This document shows, piece after piece, positions 1 to 12,200 of a stretch of 64,000 nucleotides of DNA (positions are counted from its first letter, which is position 1; every line of letters starts with the position of its first letter). Source of the stretch: Syngnathus acus (Eukaryota; Chordata; Actinopteri; Syngnathiformes; Syngnathidae); contig NC_051087.1 of the NCBI RefSeq assembly GCF_901709675.1, positions 12,151,384-12,215,383 of the forward strand. The letters are read 5' to 3'. Below the pieces are notes generated by a model that was given only the letters and a program-made list of their open reading frames with translations, made no database searches and had not been told where the DNA came from. The translations under genes and the position numbers were made by a program.

Positions 1-529
1 CACACCAGCATACTTGACTGTAGGCAAGACACACTTGTTATAGTTCCCCTCACCTAGTTGCTGCACATGATTGAGTTACTCTGAACCAAATAAGTTTAAC
101 TTGGTTTTATCAGAATGTGGGATGTGATTCCAGACATCCATGCATACTGTTTGGGCACTTTTTGGGCATCATCGTTTGAAAAGGATGACAGCCATATGCA
201 GACCAATTTGAAGTAGTGTGCCTTATGGTCCACTCTGAGCACTGACAGGGTGGCCCCTCGCCCTTCAATCTGTGCATCAATACTGGCCGCACTCATGTGT
301 CCCCTTTCCAAAAACAACATCTGGATATAATCTTATGCACTCTTTTTAGAACCTTTTTAGAAGGTCTTGTCTAGGCCACTGTGCAGCAGCAGCTCAGTAA
401 CTGTCTTTGCAGTCTTTTTTTTTTTTTTTTTGGGAGTATTCAGATCCTCTTCCCCATTCACACCTGAGATGGTGTAACACCAACATGACACCAGGGATGC
501 CAGTTCAAACAAAAGAATAGTGGCTGTGT

Positions 530-720
530 CCTAATGTGCAAACTATTTAGTGGCTATCAAGGTATTACACCATTTTGTAGGGTTGTCTGAATGTCCAGGG
601 AGGATAAATGTAGTGCACTCAAAATTACCCATAATGCATTTGGAAATATACTGGCCATCGATGTTTATTCAAAAGGTTAATATAGACCATAATGCATTGC
701 TAGCAGGAAAGCAAGCGTGA
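530..720. mobile_element. possible eroded MITE
   Basis: GGCTGTGTCCTAATGTGCAA, TAGTGCACTC and repeated CATAATGCATT resemble a common fish repeat based on paired 'tagtgcact' and 'ataatgca' motifs. Low confidence; ends not defined. Confidence 0.3.
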
Positions 721-1925
721 CTATTGAAGTAAAACAGAAAACTACATATACCATGGAAATAATTCATTTCATTTACATGTACAACATGGTAATTAAAACA
801 CTGTTTGCAATAAATATTTTGTATTCACAATATCTCGTCAGAGAATTTACTTTGATGACAGTGTTGGAGCAAATTTAATGAGGCAGTGGCTCAAGTTTCC
901 ATAGATAAACTCGTGTTGTTGTGAACAGTATGACACTTTCTTTTTTTTTTGAGACGTGATTAAGCAGCTGCTTCAACTGATAATTTGATTTCATGTTTTT
1001 GACGTTGATGTTTTTGTTGATTTCTGGGTGCAAATTGCCTGCCCCTGAGTCAAGTGAACAAAGTGAGTTTCCACATGAGATGTCTCCTCACCCTTTCGTG
1101 TCCAGCTTCACACTAATTTCTCAAACAGCAGGAGCCAAATGTTTGACTATGCAGACATCACAGAGTGAATACACCGTTCCACCTGTCCTGAGTGACGCAT
1201 TTAGAAGAGCTCACTCAACCAGTATATCGTGGCATTTCCTAGAGCCACGTGTGCAATCAACATGTTTACCAGTTTGTTCCCGGTCGACAATTATATTTGC
1301 CTATCACGCTTGATAACGTTAATCAACCCCAAGACAGGCTTTTTTGAATGACAACAAAACAATAAGATGGGAGAGATCAATTCACAGGAGGTTTCTCTGA
1401 AGTGCCAGCCCAATAAAAAGCATAAAATTATTACATCTGATGGTTGGCGCGTGATAACATCTTTTCGCAATACATCTACCAGTCTAGTAGTCATCACTAC
1501 GACCCCTCCCTCGGCCTGCCTCACTTCAGGCAGCTCAGCAATCTGATCTGGAAGAAACTCATTGGTCTATCTCGGTGAGTTTGAGCCTCTTGCATCACAT
1601 CGCTGGTGTCCACGGCTGGGTGGAACCAATCAAATCTGTGGTGTGAAGGAGGGTGAGACCCTGGCTTGTCTCATCTGCAATAAAGCCAGGACAAGCCAGA
1701 GAAGATTAGTGTTCTTTTTCTTCAGATCTCCTACTCCCTAGGGATCAGGGTGACATGAAAAACTGGAAACAGGAGTGAAACAGAAGAAGGAAATGTTTTT
1801 TTTCCCCTAGGACTGATTGCCACGCGGCGAGGAAAAAAAGAGTTACATGAATAAGAAGTGATTCAAGGGATGAAGATATGCCTTCATGCTTTCTTCATTT
1901 GTGATTACACACACACGTGTGCACA

Positions 1926-1997
<72 letters not shown>
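1926..1997. repeat. (AC)n microsatellite
   Basis: About 35 uninterrupted CA dinucleotides after a short ACACACACGTGTGC imperfect start. Confidence 0.98.
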
Positions 1998-1999
<2 letters not shown>

Positions 2000-2929
2000 T
2001 GTTTTTGTGCTTTCATGTCTCTGAAAGATGTTGTCTTTACATATTTCAACAGTTTAGTGTTGTTTTTGAGTACTGCTTCTGACAATTGTGGTTTCCAAGT
2101 TATCTTTACAATGCATTAATAAACAGTTCTGCTGTGATTAATGTGTTGTACTCTATTGCATAATGATCAGTCAATGTCCCCTGAGCACAGACTGCTTCAG
2201 CTTAAAGCGCATCTTTCTCACAATTCACACTCAAGGTTGACCGTGAATAAATCCACAAAACCCCAAAGCAAAATCTGGACAACAAAGCTTTTACAGCAAA
2301 TTTAAATTGTCTCTCAGCTGTGATAAAATTTCAGCTGTCAAAAAACAGAAGGAGACATTTTTGAGAACATTAGGAGTTACAAGTGTGAGTTGGAGGTGCT
2401 GGGGGTAAAGGCTTTAAGAAGCTTTAAAGATGGAATCTGAAGTGGTTCATATTTTATTTTGGGCTATAATCATCCAACCAATATATTTAAATATATTAGC
2501 AATTATTGCGAACTCTAAAAATCAAGGCGGATAGGACATGCAGACACAGGTGAAAGCACATTATGAAACTGTTGTTTTTCTTACGCTTCTTCAGTCACTC
2601 ATAGAAATTAGTCATTTTGATGGACTATGTGCGGTGATATTGCTGGCCTGGGTCTGTTTAATTAGTGAAATGGAGTAAAAAAAAAAAACACAACAACAAT
2701 AAAGAAACATTGATCGATAAACTAGCAAATGGAATGCAGTGTAAAGTAATAGAAAGTGGAGTAAATGTAATTTCTTCTCAACATATATACTCAAGATAAA
2801 ATAAAATGAATGCTGCATCATAGCTACTCTTGCCAGTCATTTTAATTCCAAATATTGCTTGAGGAAATGTAATACAGTAAATATTAGTACCCACCTCTGC
2901 CTGTAGTAGATTAGAAACACACTCTAGAA

Positions 2930-3256
2930 CACAGGTGTCAAACTCAAGGCCCGGGGGCAGATACGGCCCGCCACATCATTTTATGTGGCCCGTGAAGACA
3001 AATTGTGCATCAAATTCGTGTCATTACTAGAATTGCAAATTGTCTTCACTTTTAATAATATCTTTTTTTTTTAAATATTTGACCAGTTTTTACTTGTCTG
3101 ATTTGAAAACGAGTTCTATGTCAGTTTGTTTTGTAGCTTTTACTGTATATAATATGAGGTGCTCATACATTTATTTGGGTTGACACTCATAATGGCCCTC
3201 CGAGAGAAAATATGACTACAATGCGGCCCGCGAAAAAAACGAGTTTGACACCCCTG
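2930..3256 (+). mobile_element. hAT-type MITE, copy 1 (327 bp)
   Basis: The left end CACAGGTGTCAAACTC and the right end GAGTTTGACACCCCTG are inverted repeats (14 of 16). The element is flanked by a perfect 8-bp target duplication CTCTAGAA (2922-2929 and 3257-3264). The 8-bp duplication and CAGGGGTGTC-like ends are diagnostic of hAT elements. It has no coding capacity, so it is non-autonomous. Confidence 0.92.
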
Positions 3257-4064
3257 CTCTAGAACATGTATTTCCTTCTTTGTGGAGTATGATCAGAACA
3301 ACCTCATCCAGACATTATGGGCGGAATAACTCAGCACCTCTGAGAGCTACGGAAAGACTCTGGTTTTACAAGAAGATGCGTACATTTGATGAAGTTCAGA
3401 AAGGATGAGCAGAGAGCTCATTCGGTCGTTGTAGGGTACACTTCTGGCTCACGGGGTCGTCATTTCGTGTTATTGAATCCTAAAACACAGCTGCTCTCCC
3501 AGGGTGATGGGCCACTAACCACAAAGTGCCTCAGTTTGTCTAAGCTTTGTTGACTCACTGACAACAATATTGCGCTTTGTAAAGTTTCAAATTTATAAAA
3601 CAAATGGATGCACGTGTTTCAGGTTCACTGTTCTGAGGTAACTTGCAAGTATTGTGAATATTACGCGAGCAGGGTACAAATTTACACTACATTTGTAATT
3701 CACTTTGTTGTAATGAACAAAGTGCCAATAAAAATCTGATGAAAAGTTACTTTTTATTACGACTTTTAAGGAAAAATCTAATTTTCCAGTACAATAAATT
3801 GTTAATCAGAGTAGCGTCAAGTACGCTTCAAATAAATATAAAGAATGAACTGAAGCAACCAAACTAGTAATGTTATCAATGCCGATAAAAAAAACAAAAG
3901 TAGTCCGAAGCCTGTTCAAGCCTGTTCACACTCCAGTTGACTGTACTAGTATTGTACTATAAACTATGTGCTATTAAATTACTGTGCATCCCTTTCTGGT
4001 TATATGTAATCTGAATTTTAATGCCTTGTATGATAGTAGTATTTTATAGCGTCCTATAAATTCA

Positions 4065-4180
4065 ATCCTGTGATTGTCTGGTGACCAATCCAGGGTGTAA
4101 AATTCCTCCAAACCAAAGTCAGCTAGGATAGGCTCCACTTCACCTTGGTGAGGCTGAGATACATAAATTGGATGTATGGA
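4065..4180 (+). mobile_element. SINE 3'-end remnant
   Basis: GATTGTCTGGTGACCAATCC, then AGTCAGCTAGGATAGGCTCC, in the order of the (ATGG)n SINE 3' half. Old and diverged; no tail or target duplication remains. Confidence 0.6.
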
Positions 4181-4304
4181 ATACTAAAATAATCCAACGT
4201 TATCTAATGAAATATAATCTATATGTAAACTGTTCATTAGAATTTAAGAGTCAAATTATCAAAAAGCTTGGTCAAATCATATTTTAGAAGCATGAATTTC
4301 ACAT

Positions 4305-4412
4305 CCATCATCCGAAACGCTTCTTCCTCACGAAGGTCGCGGGCGTGCTGGAGCCTATCCCAGCGGGCAGTTGGCTCCGGTCACCCTGTACTGGTTGCCA
4401 GCCAATCGCAGA
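4305..4412 (-). mobile_element. SINE, 5'-truncated 3' end
   Basis: Contains GGTCGCGGGCGTGCTGGAGC and CCAATCGCAG of the (ATGG)n SINE. It is flanked by a perfect 14-bp target duplication CATGAATTTCACAT (4291-4304 and 4413-4426), which shows it inserted already truncated. Confidence 0.88.
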
Positions 4413-5100
4413 CATGAATTTCACATTTGGAAAAAAAGTTTGAGATAAAACAGTTGGTTTTGAAATACTGCAGTGTGCAGTGGTGGGGCACAGTCATGCC
4501 AAACAGTTTTCATAAAGTTAGGAGCATATTGTTCTAAAGGTCAGTAATCACAATGAAGTGAGAATGTGTCTACAAATATCTGAATTCATTTAAAAGAAAA
4601 AGCAATGTAGCAGTGGCAGCTGTTCGGAGAAAGATGATTGATTATTTGTGACCCACAGCAAATAATGTACTCCCCCCCCAAAAATGTGTCTATTCTCTCT
4701 GAAATGAAAAAATGTTAAAAGCTTTGTAAAATCAACACCACTAATTTGCGAACATGACGTCAAATATGACTTTGACCTTCAAAATACAATGCAGAACAAA
4801 ATAAAATGAAATGCAATTCTTTCCTCAGCAAATCTTTCAATAAAGTAAAAATGCATTTTAGCCACAGACCTTTATGTGGAGAAGCTCTAATGAAGAAAAT
4901 GTTTCTAGAGGGATTCCAATACGAGTGGCTTGATGAAGAGCGCTGTCGTGGCTCAGTGTTAATGTGCAGCCTTCAGAGAATTATGATGAAGTTCTCTTAG
5001 GGCCTCGTGGAACACGTATTGCAGAGAGCATTTATTTATGTCCCTGTATGCTTTAATTAGGTTGTACATGTAAATGGTTGTACAGTGTACATTAAATGTA

Positions 5101-5270
5101 CCGTAATTTTCGGACTATAAGCCGCGGTTTTTTTTCATAGTTTGGGTGGGGGGGGCGACTTATACTCAGGAGCGATTTATATACATATATATGTTTTTTT
5201 TCACTTTTTTGGGCATTTTATGGCTGGTGCGACTTATACTCCGGTGCGACTTATAGTCCGAAAATTACGG
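5101..5270. mobile_element. TA-flanked MITE with CCGTAATTTTCGGACTATAAG ends, 170 bp
   Basis: The inverted repeats (about 21 bp, nearly perfect) read CCGTAATTTTCGGACTATAA on the left and their complement on the right. TA dinucleotides flank both ends (5099-5100, 5271-5272), as expected of a Tc1/mariner-type mover. It has no coding sequence. Confidence 0.85.
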
Positions 5271-5380
5271 TAGACATTCACATAATTCACTACAAGTGAA
5301 CACTGGTCAACAAATTTTTACTACATTTTTAATCAGACATGCAGCTGAACCTTTCTGAAAGCATATTGTCTCTTTTCAGT

Positions 5381-5426
5381 TATTATTATTATTATTATTA
5401 TATTTACTATTTTTATTATTATTATA
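5381..5426. repeat. (ATT)n microsatellite
   Basis: Two runs of TTA/ATT triplets separated by TATTTACTATT. Confidence 0.9.
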
Positions 5427-5427
5427 C

Positions 5428-5553
5428 AGTCAGCGGCATGGTTTTGCACTGGTTAGAACGTTGCCTCACAGTTCAGAGGTGCGGGATTCGACTTTGGCTC
5501 TCGTTCTGCCCAAAGACGGCTGGGAGCACGGCAGCAAATGGATGGATGGATGT
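5428..5553 (+). mobile_element. SINE remnant, head joined to tail
   Basis: Head-type sequence (GGTTAGAACGTTGCCTCACA, box B-like GGGATTCGACTTT) is followed directly by tail-type GACGGCTGGGAGCACGG and ATGGATGGATGG, so the middle is deleted. Confidence 0.6.
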
Positions 5554-5734
5554 AATACAGTTGTACATTTGGTAATAGTATTTGTCCAGCAACAGAAGGC
5601 TGCAACATGTACAAAAGCTATAAAGAGGTTTTACCTCATCATCACTCGAGTTCTCAATGACGATCAAGCTCTCTGCTGGACACGTGTCTCTTGAGTCACT
5701 ATTCATCTCTTTGTTTTGCTGTTGGTTGCCTGTC

Positions 5735-5780
5735 TGACGTCAGTGCATTTCCTGCGCTTCAGTTTTATGGTGTGACGTCA
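5735..5780. promoter_or_regulatory. pair of perfect CRE palindromes upstream of nptx1
   Basis: TGACGTCA occurs at 5735-5742 and again at 5773-5780, 38 bases apart start to start, about 3 kb before the nptx1 start site. TGACGTCA is the full CREB/ATF site. Function as an nptx1 enhancer is inferred from position only. Confidence 0.45.
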
Positions 5781-5944
5781 ATGCCAAGAGAAAGTATTTA
5801 ACTCACACCTTTCTTTCCCATTTTTAACCCTTTAGCAGGCCAGGCTTTGAGGCTTCCTCAGGCAATAGAGCCACTCTTGTATGTCCGTGTGTGTTTGCTT
5901 TCACATAAAGAAAACAATGCCGTATCGTAACCTCCTGCTTTTCG

Positions 5945-6062
5945 TGTGTGATAAGTGTTGCAAATAGCAAAAAAACAAGAGGTAATTGATGCTCCCCTAA
6001 AAATGTGTGATAAGTGCTGCAAATAGCAAAAAACAAAGAGGTAATTGATGCTCCCCTAAAAA
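5945..6062. repeat. 59-bp tandem duplication
   Basis: Two adjacent units (5945-6003 and 6004-6062) beginning TGTGTGATAAGTG and ending CTCCCCTAAAAA differ at only a few bases. Confidence 0.95.
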
Positions 6063-6200
6063 TGTTGGTCTCTCAATCAATGTGTCACTTCAACATAGTT
6101 CTTCGCTTTTAGCACCATCCTGTGGCATCTTGGAGATATCAGACGGGTCTTTGTGGAATTAAGCAACAAACTGCACCCGTTATTTTCCATTGCCGGGTGT

Positions 6201-6362
6201 GGCCATTTTGCCAATTGTTGACTGAAAATGATATCCCTATGGCTCAGATAACGACCAACGGGTCACCTTTTTTTGGGGCGTTTGGTCATAAGATGTTCGC
6301 AAGCTGAGCACTAAGACACTGAGATGTCATTTTCCGTTGACAGCAAATGGCAAAATTTCCCT
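6201..6362. mobile_element. fold-back MITE with GGCCATTTTGCCA arms
   Basis: The left arm (GGCCATTTTGCCAATTGTTGAC) is inverted at the right end (about 6327-6360, GTTGACAGCAAATGGCAAAA). The interior has GGCTCAGATAACGACCAA. The same family, one arm only, recurs at 19507-19595. Divergence is high and no target duplication was confirmed. Confidence 0.65.
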
Positions 6363-8560
6363 AAGTGGATTGATTAATATTCCGCAAATGCAATATTAGT
6401 CAGACTACCGTGTTAAGACCGTTGGGACCACATGGAACATATTGTAACGAACATTTTGGACTTGACTTGCCCTGCAAAACAGCTGGGAATATACCTGTTT
6501 TAAATTGCAAAGAAAAAAAAAGCTAAATATCTGGCCTTTAAAAATATAGTAACGTCAAATCCCAGTGAAATACTGAGGATTATTGTTTTTGTTTTTTGCA
6601 CTTTTAGCCTTGTCTTAGAGTGTTATACGATTATCCAGTCCCCAAAAAACAAAACATAGATGCTAACTACAAATACTGCTCACGAATGCTTTTGGTTACA
6701 GGTCAACCTTGCTCGAGGCATGCACTCAATGAATAACATTTAAAAAATTAATCATTTGTTGTAGTTTCCACTGATGTACAACAACATTTTCGTTGCATTA
6801 TTTAGGTATATGAAAGAGAAATTATATTACAATGTTATTGCCAGTGAGTGTATTTCAAAGTGTTCTGGCATACAGCCTCTGCACTCCCCCTAACCTTTTC
6901 TTTCTTTTGCAGTCCTTCCCGTGTTTTTCAGTCAATCCTTATGCATTATTCTCCACTACGAGGGCAAATGCTGGATAAATAAGCATGCCGCATTCTGCCA
7001 CTGTGTGAAATGGCTCATATCTGTCTTTGCCATTAGACAGTAGGTTCTATTATAAAGCTTTGCATTATTCAGCAAGCCTGAGAGACTGATCGTTACAGAT
7101 TTGAGTCCTTTTCCATCCTGCCTCTGGTGTCCAACGTATGGAACTGACCATGCATGTGTACTTAAATGAAAAAAGGCATTATTACCAGTCTGCTTCCCTC
7201 TATGAGCACCAAATCTGATTACAGCAATAAGATAGCACCCTCATTTGGCACACGTTACTGCCTGCAAAGACATGATCTTTTCTTTCAGTGTTACAGCTGA
7301 CACACGGAAGAGAAGGAAGGGAGAGAGGAAAATGTGAGAGACCATATGGTGCTGTGACACCTTTAAGGTGTGATATATTGTGGATCACATGGTAAACTAC
7401 ACATCCTCAATAGAAAACCACACTGACATTGTGATTAAAAACTTGCAAACTTTGCTCCTTGCTAGCAAATAAGCTGCTGTTGGGCAGCTAAACACAACAA
7501 AGTGGCCCTTGTTGATTTGAAGCAAGGTTATGAAATCTAAAGTTCTGCTGAGATAAGGAGAAATGTGTACATGTTTGTCCTGGAGCAATTAAGCTCCCAT
7601 CCACTATTTGTTTCATATGCCATTGCTTGCCTCAAGCTTGGCATCTTGCTGATTACAACACACAGGATCAATGATTAAACAAATTAAGGTGGACTTGTTG
7701 GTCAATTTTCCTCCCACCTTTAGTCAATAGCCGTGGAATCGTCATGCCTAAGTCTGAAAAACTTCTTGCAATGTAACTGAGTTACAAATGTTTCGCCTGA
7801 ACATTTGTTTCCACAATTCTGTTTGTGACTATAGTTTTACACAGCACTGTGATGCAAGTGGGACTTAAAATCGATGTGTCGCTGAGTAGTTGTGCTCATT
7901 TGGCAGGAGAATGCACTGGAACACAAAGGGCATGTTTATTTATTTATTTTTCTATTTAATAGTTTGATTATTTATTTACTTACTTATAGTCCCTTGACTT
8001 CTGTGTAAAAACAAATCTTTTATATTGCCGGAAACAAACCACTCTGTCATTGAAATAATAAATTAATCATTAAAAGTAGTATGAAATGTGAAGTGTTATA
8101 CTATAATGGACTGTGAAAGAAAATATACATGTAAAATATCAGCTCTAATATAGACACTCATTGAATGGGAAATGCAAGGAAAGCGCATTCATCTGCTGCT
8201 TTCAATCCATTACCAAGCAAATTTCCTCCTGGGAGCTAATGCAGATTGCTGGTTTTACTGTAACAAGAGAAGTTCGATCATTATTAAAATACCGTACGGC
8301 AATTTATACAGTGTGCGTTTCGGAATAGGGTTGATGGAGTACCCTTTCCGGCTCATTTAAGAGGGCGCAATAATTGTGATATCATAGGATACTGTTCATG
8401 AAAGATTCATTCCAAGTAATTTCCAAGTATTATGAACTGAACTTATGACGTGTGTCTACAATAGTTTATTGAATAAGTGGGATGATCTGTTTTTAAATGG
8501 GAATATTTGGACGGGGCTTTTTGCTCATTACTTTCTTTGCTTTACCGACTACGTCTAAAC
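6363..8560. other. intergenic upstream of nptx1, no gene seen
   Basis: Unique-looking AT-rich DNA with few repeats, unlike the rest of the window; it may hold nptx1 regulatory sequence. No splice-consistent coding frame was recognised. Confidence 0.5.
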
Positions 8561-8705
8561 ACTTGGATAAAAGCTTCTGCTTGGCATTGATCAAGTACGT
8601 GGGCGACTGTTCCACGAATCGTGCACGAGCTTAAAGAATGGGCCGGACTCCGGGCGCCTCCTTCCTCTCACAGCTGCGATGAATGAGGGGATGCGTCAAG
8701 CGCGC

Positions 8706-8712
8706 TATAAAA
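8706..8712 (+). promoter_or_regulatory. nptx1: TATA box of nptx1 in a GC-rich promoter
   Basis: A perfect TATAAAA lies between GC-rich flanks (gcgcgc on both sides), 81 bases before the nptx1 ATG. A start site would be expected near 8735-8740, giving a 5' UTR of about 55 nt. CpG-rich sequence extends from about 8560 through exon 1 (to about 9130), with an E-box-like CAGCTG at 8672. Confidence 0.75.
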
Positions 8713-8778
8713 GCGCGCGCGGATTGCTGCGGCTCCAAGCTTCAGTGAACAGCTCCGTGGTACTGAACACAGACATCA

Positions 8779-8955
8779 ATGCGAGTGGAACCATGGATCG
8801 ACTCCCGTGGAAAGTTTTTCTCCTTTGTTGCCTGGCCACCGCGGAGAGCTCCGCGCAAGACTTGGGACAGACGCAGTTTATTTGCACGTCGGTGCCCAAG
8901 GATATGGACTTGTGTGCGGCCACCATGCAGAACAGTGGGCCGGGGGAGGACCTGA
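8779..8955 (+). other. overlapping upstream ORF of nptx1 (58 codons)
   Basis: An ATG at 8779, 14 bases upstream of the nptx1 start, opens a frame that crosses the main start out of frame and stops at 8953-8955. Its context is weak (T at -3, C at +4) while the main ATG is strong. It is only present in the mRNA if transcription starts upstream of 8779, as the TATA box predicts. Confidence 0.5.
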
Positions 8956-9212
8956 AGACGACTGTCATGCAGCTGCGGGAGACCGTGCTGCAGCAAAAGG
9001 AGACCATTATGAACCAGAAGGAGACAATCAGGGAACTAACGTCCAAGTTGAGTCGCTGTGAGAGTCAGAGCTTCCCGGCCGCGGCGGGACCCGGAGGGAG
9101 GCGGCCGGGCGCCAAGAACACGATGGGGGATATTTCACGGGGCACCGCAGAGACCCTGGCCCAGCTGGGACACACTTTACAGACTCTGAAACAGAGACTG
9201 GAGAACCTTGAG
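8793..9212 (+). CDS. nptx1: nptx1 coding exon 1
   Basis: Encodes residues 1-140: signal peptide, N-terminal cysteines, first coiled coil and the start of the second (TLKQRLENLE). Donor GTAGGC follows; phase 0. The open frame runs past the donor to 9284 with unrelated residues, so the end is set by the splice site and by continuity with QYSR in exon 2. Confidence 0.95.
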
Positions 9213-12200
9213 GTAGGCAAGTTCCAGTGCAGCCAAGTTCTCTTGGGCTCCGTGAGCTTTGTAAGACGACAAGACACATATTAAAGTCCATCTTTTACCG
9301 AGCATGCACATATAATAATATATATATTACTCATGCGTGATGATTAAGTACAATAATCTCATAGATAGATAGATAGATAGATAGATAGATCTCATCACGT
9401 GAGGTAAATTTAAATGTCACAGCAGCATCACTCAAGTAGCAACATCTGCATTAATTAAAGAGAAACAGCCAAGAGAGTAAAAATAAAAGAACAGCACTCG
9501 GAAGGAAATTTATATCTAATCCAAATAATTAGAATAAAAGATGTTGCATGTTATGGAACAGTATTATTTTGATCGTGTGTCTGTCTATGTTGGATCGCAT
9601 TTGCAGGGGCGTGCGCGTGCAGTGCATTACAACGACAACTGTCTCTAATATTAAGTGTACAGGGTGGTGAAATTCCGCTCGATGCCTTTGCAAACTACAA
9701 GTAACCTCATGTTCAAATGCCCCCGCCCCCACCCCATCGCACAGTTATCTTTAAGGCGGACAGCTTGCACTGGATATGAGTGATTTATTGTGCAAGTACC
9801 GAAGTAATAATAGAGCCCGTGAGTGCGCATATGGGAAACCATGATTAGTTGTTTTGAGAAATTTGACAAAGAGCTAAACATCCCCATATAAAGTAACCCT
9901 AAGGCACATCATTTAAAAGTAAAGATTTCCAACCAGAACTATTTCAATCTTAAACGTATCCCTTTCTCCTTCCGCACGCTGCAGCAATACAGCCGAGGGA
10001 ATAACACCGTGCAGGCGAACAGTCTGAAGGATCTGCTTCAAAACAAGATAGATGACATGGAGAAGCAAGTTCTGTCTCGGGTCAACACATTAGAAGAAGC
10101 CAAAAGTGGTTCCAGAAATGACAGCGACCAACGGAACCGAGTGGAGTCCACGCTCACTTCTCTGCACCACCGCATCACAGACTTAGAGAAAGGTGCGTAC
10201 ATTGGATCTCGGGAGGGGGGGGGGGGGTGTATTTAAGCCAATTTATTGCCCAAGGGCACATCATCCGCTCGAAGCCCTAATACGATGAGTTCTCGAGCTC
10301 CCATGGAGTCGAATGTTTTTTTCCCCTCGCTTTCTGCTGCGGCATCTATCGCCTTGCGCGCGCATTGAGTAGAGAGCTGCATTGCTTTGCATATCTTACT
10401 GCTTGTAGTTTGCCCTTTCGCCTTTTGCCGTTTCACTGCCAAACGCTGACAGTGTGACAAAAAAATAGAACAAGAGGAAGAAGAAGAGGAACAACACGGG
10501 AAAAAAGTCTCAAGTGATTACAAGTACATTTCTGCTGCGGAGAGATAATGCCGAAAGGTGATTCGCACTTAGGCGAGTTGGAGGATTTATGAGGCTTTTT
10601 CAGCTATCCAACTCGTGCGTGCGTGTGCGCGCGCGCGCGTGCGTGCCCTTCAGCGTGTATTTTTTCTCCGAGCTCTCCAACTTCATCCCACATTCAAAAA
10701 CATATTAGGCTAAATCAGGGGTGTCAAACTCTTTTTTTTTTTTCGCGCATTGTAGCCTTCTTTATGACTGTCAACCCAAATAAATGTATGAGCACCTCAT
10801 ATTATATACGGTAAAAGCTACAAAACAAACTGACAAATAACTCGTTTTCAAATCAGACGAGTAAAAACTGGTCAAATATTTAAAAAAAGATATTATTAAA
10901 AGTAAAGACAATTTGCAATTCTAGTAATGACATGAATTTGATGCACAATTTGTCTTTGCGGGCCACATAAAATGATGTGGCGGGCTGTATCTGGCCCCCG
11001 GGCCTTGAGTTTGACACCTGTGGGTTAAATGAAGACTCGACATTGCCCATTAATGTGATTGTGAGTTTAGACAGTTTTATATCCCTCTGGTCTGTGACTG
11101 GCTGGCCACCAGTCCAGGTCGTGTTCTGCCTCCTTATCACCAATGAGCCGCGTGAGGAAAACATGGTATAGAAAATAGATGGATGCATGAACGTGTCATG
11201 GGCAGGTTCCCAGGGGAAATACCGTAGCAATCGCAAGTAGTCTTGCTTGGTACTTCAAGTAGCAAGGTAGAAAATAGCGTCTTCCATTTGTCACACTCCT
11301 CATATGAATTCTAATCACATCTGCATTGTTGGCTCATGCCCATAAACATGAATTTTGATTAATGTTACTCTGTTCTCTTCCTAATCCCTAAAGACACCGA
11401 TTAAATAGAAAAGAATTCCCAGAGCGAGCAGAAGCAAACCTTTACAGACAGACTGACATTAATCTCATGTGCAGGCAAAGAAAACAGACCCGCGGATAAG
11501 TTCCAGCTGACATTCCCGTTGAGAACCAACTACATGTACGCCAAAGCCAAGAGGAGTCTGCCCGAGATGTACTCCTTCACCGTGTGTCTGTGGATCAAGT
11601 CCAACGCCTCACCAGGGGTGGGGACACCCTTTTCTTACGCTGTCCCGGGTCAGGCCAACGAGCTGGTGCTGATTGAATGGGGAAACAACCCAATGGAGAT
11701 TCTCATTAATGACAAGGTAAGTGTGACACAACAGACAGAAAGCTAAAGTATGCATTTGAATGAACAACCTGCAGCAAGGTTTTCAAGATGGAAATGATGA
11801 GGCCTGAATCCTGATTTAAATGGAAGTGTGTATTTGCCGCAGGTTGCAAAGCTGCCCTTCCTCATCAATGACGGCAAATGGCATCACTTGTGCATCACGT
11901 GGACCACCCGAGACGGGATGTGGGAGGCCTTTCAGGATGGTGTGATGAGGGGCAACGGTGAAAATTTGGCACCCTATCACCCCATCAAACCTGAGGGGGT
12001 GCTCGTCTTGGGACAGGAGCAGGTAAATCAACACGTGCAAATGTGCAGCAGTAAAATGTCATTTTCAGTTTGTGCCAAAGTTGAACATACCTGTTTGCTG
12101 ATCTTGGCAAGTGATTGACTTAACTAAATACAAGCATACAAATCACCACTGGAAATGAGACACGTGCAACAAAATGAAATAATTATTTCAAGAAATGATC

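Larger units (their letters stand above)
1..2921. other. intergenic, no gene seen
   Basis: AT-rich sequence with poly-T runs, the (AC)n tract and one possible eroded MITE. The longest frames (for example 993-1313) lack recognisable domains. rptor would be expected further left by mammalian synteny, but none of its exons was recognised here. Confidence 0.6.

Noticed and set aside
8679-8792. Upstream extension of nptx1 exon 1 to an in-frame ATG at 8679
   Set aside because: That ATG lies upstream of the TATA box and the extension has no signal peptide; the ATG at 8793 starts a proper one in a strong context.
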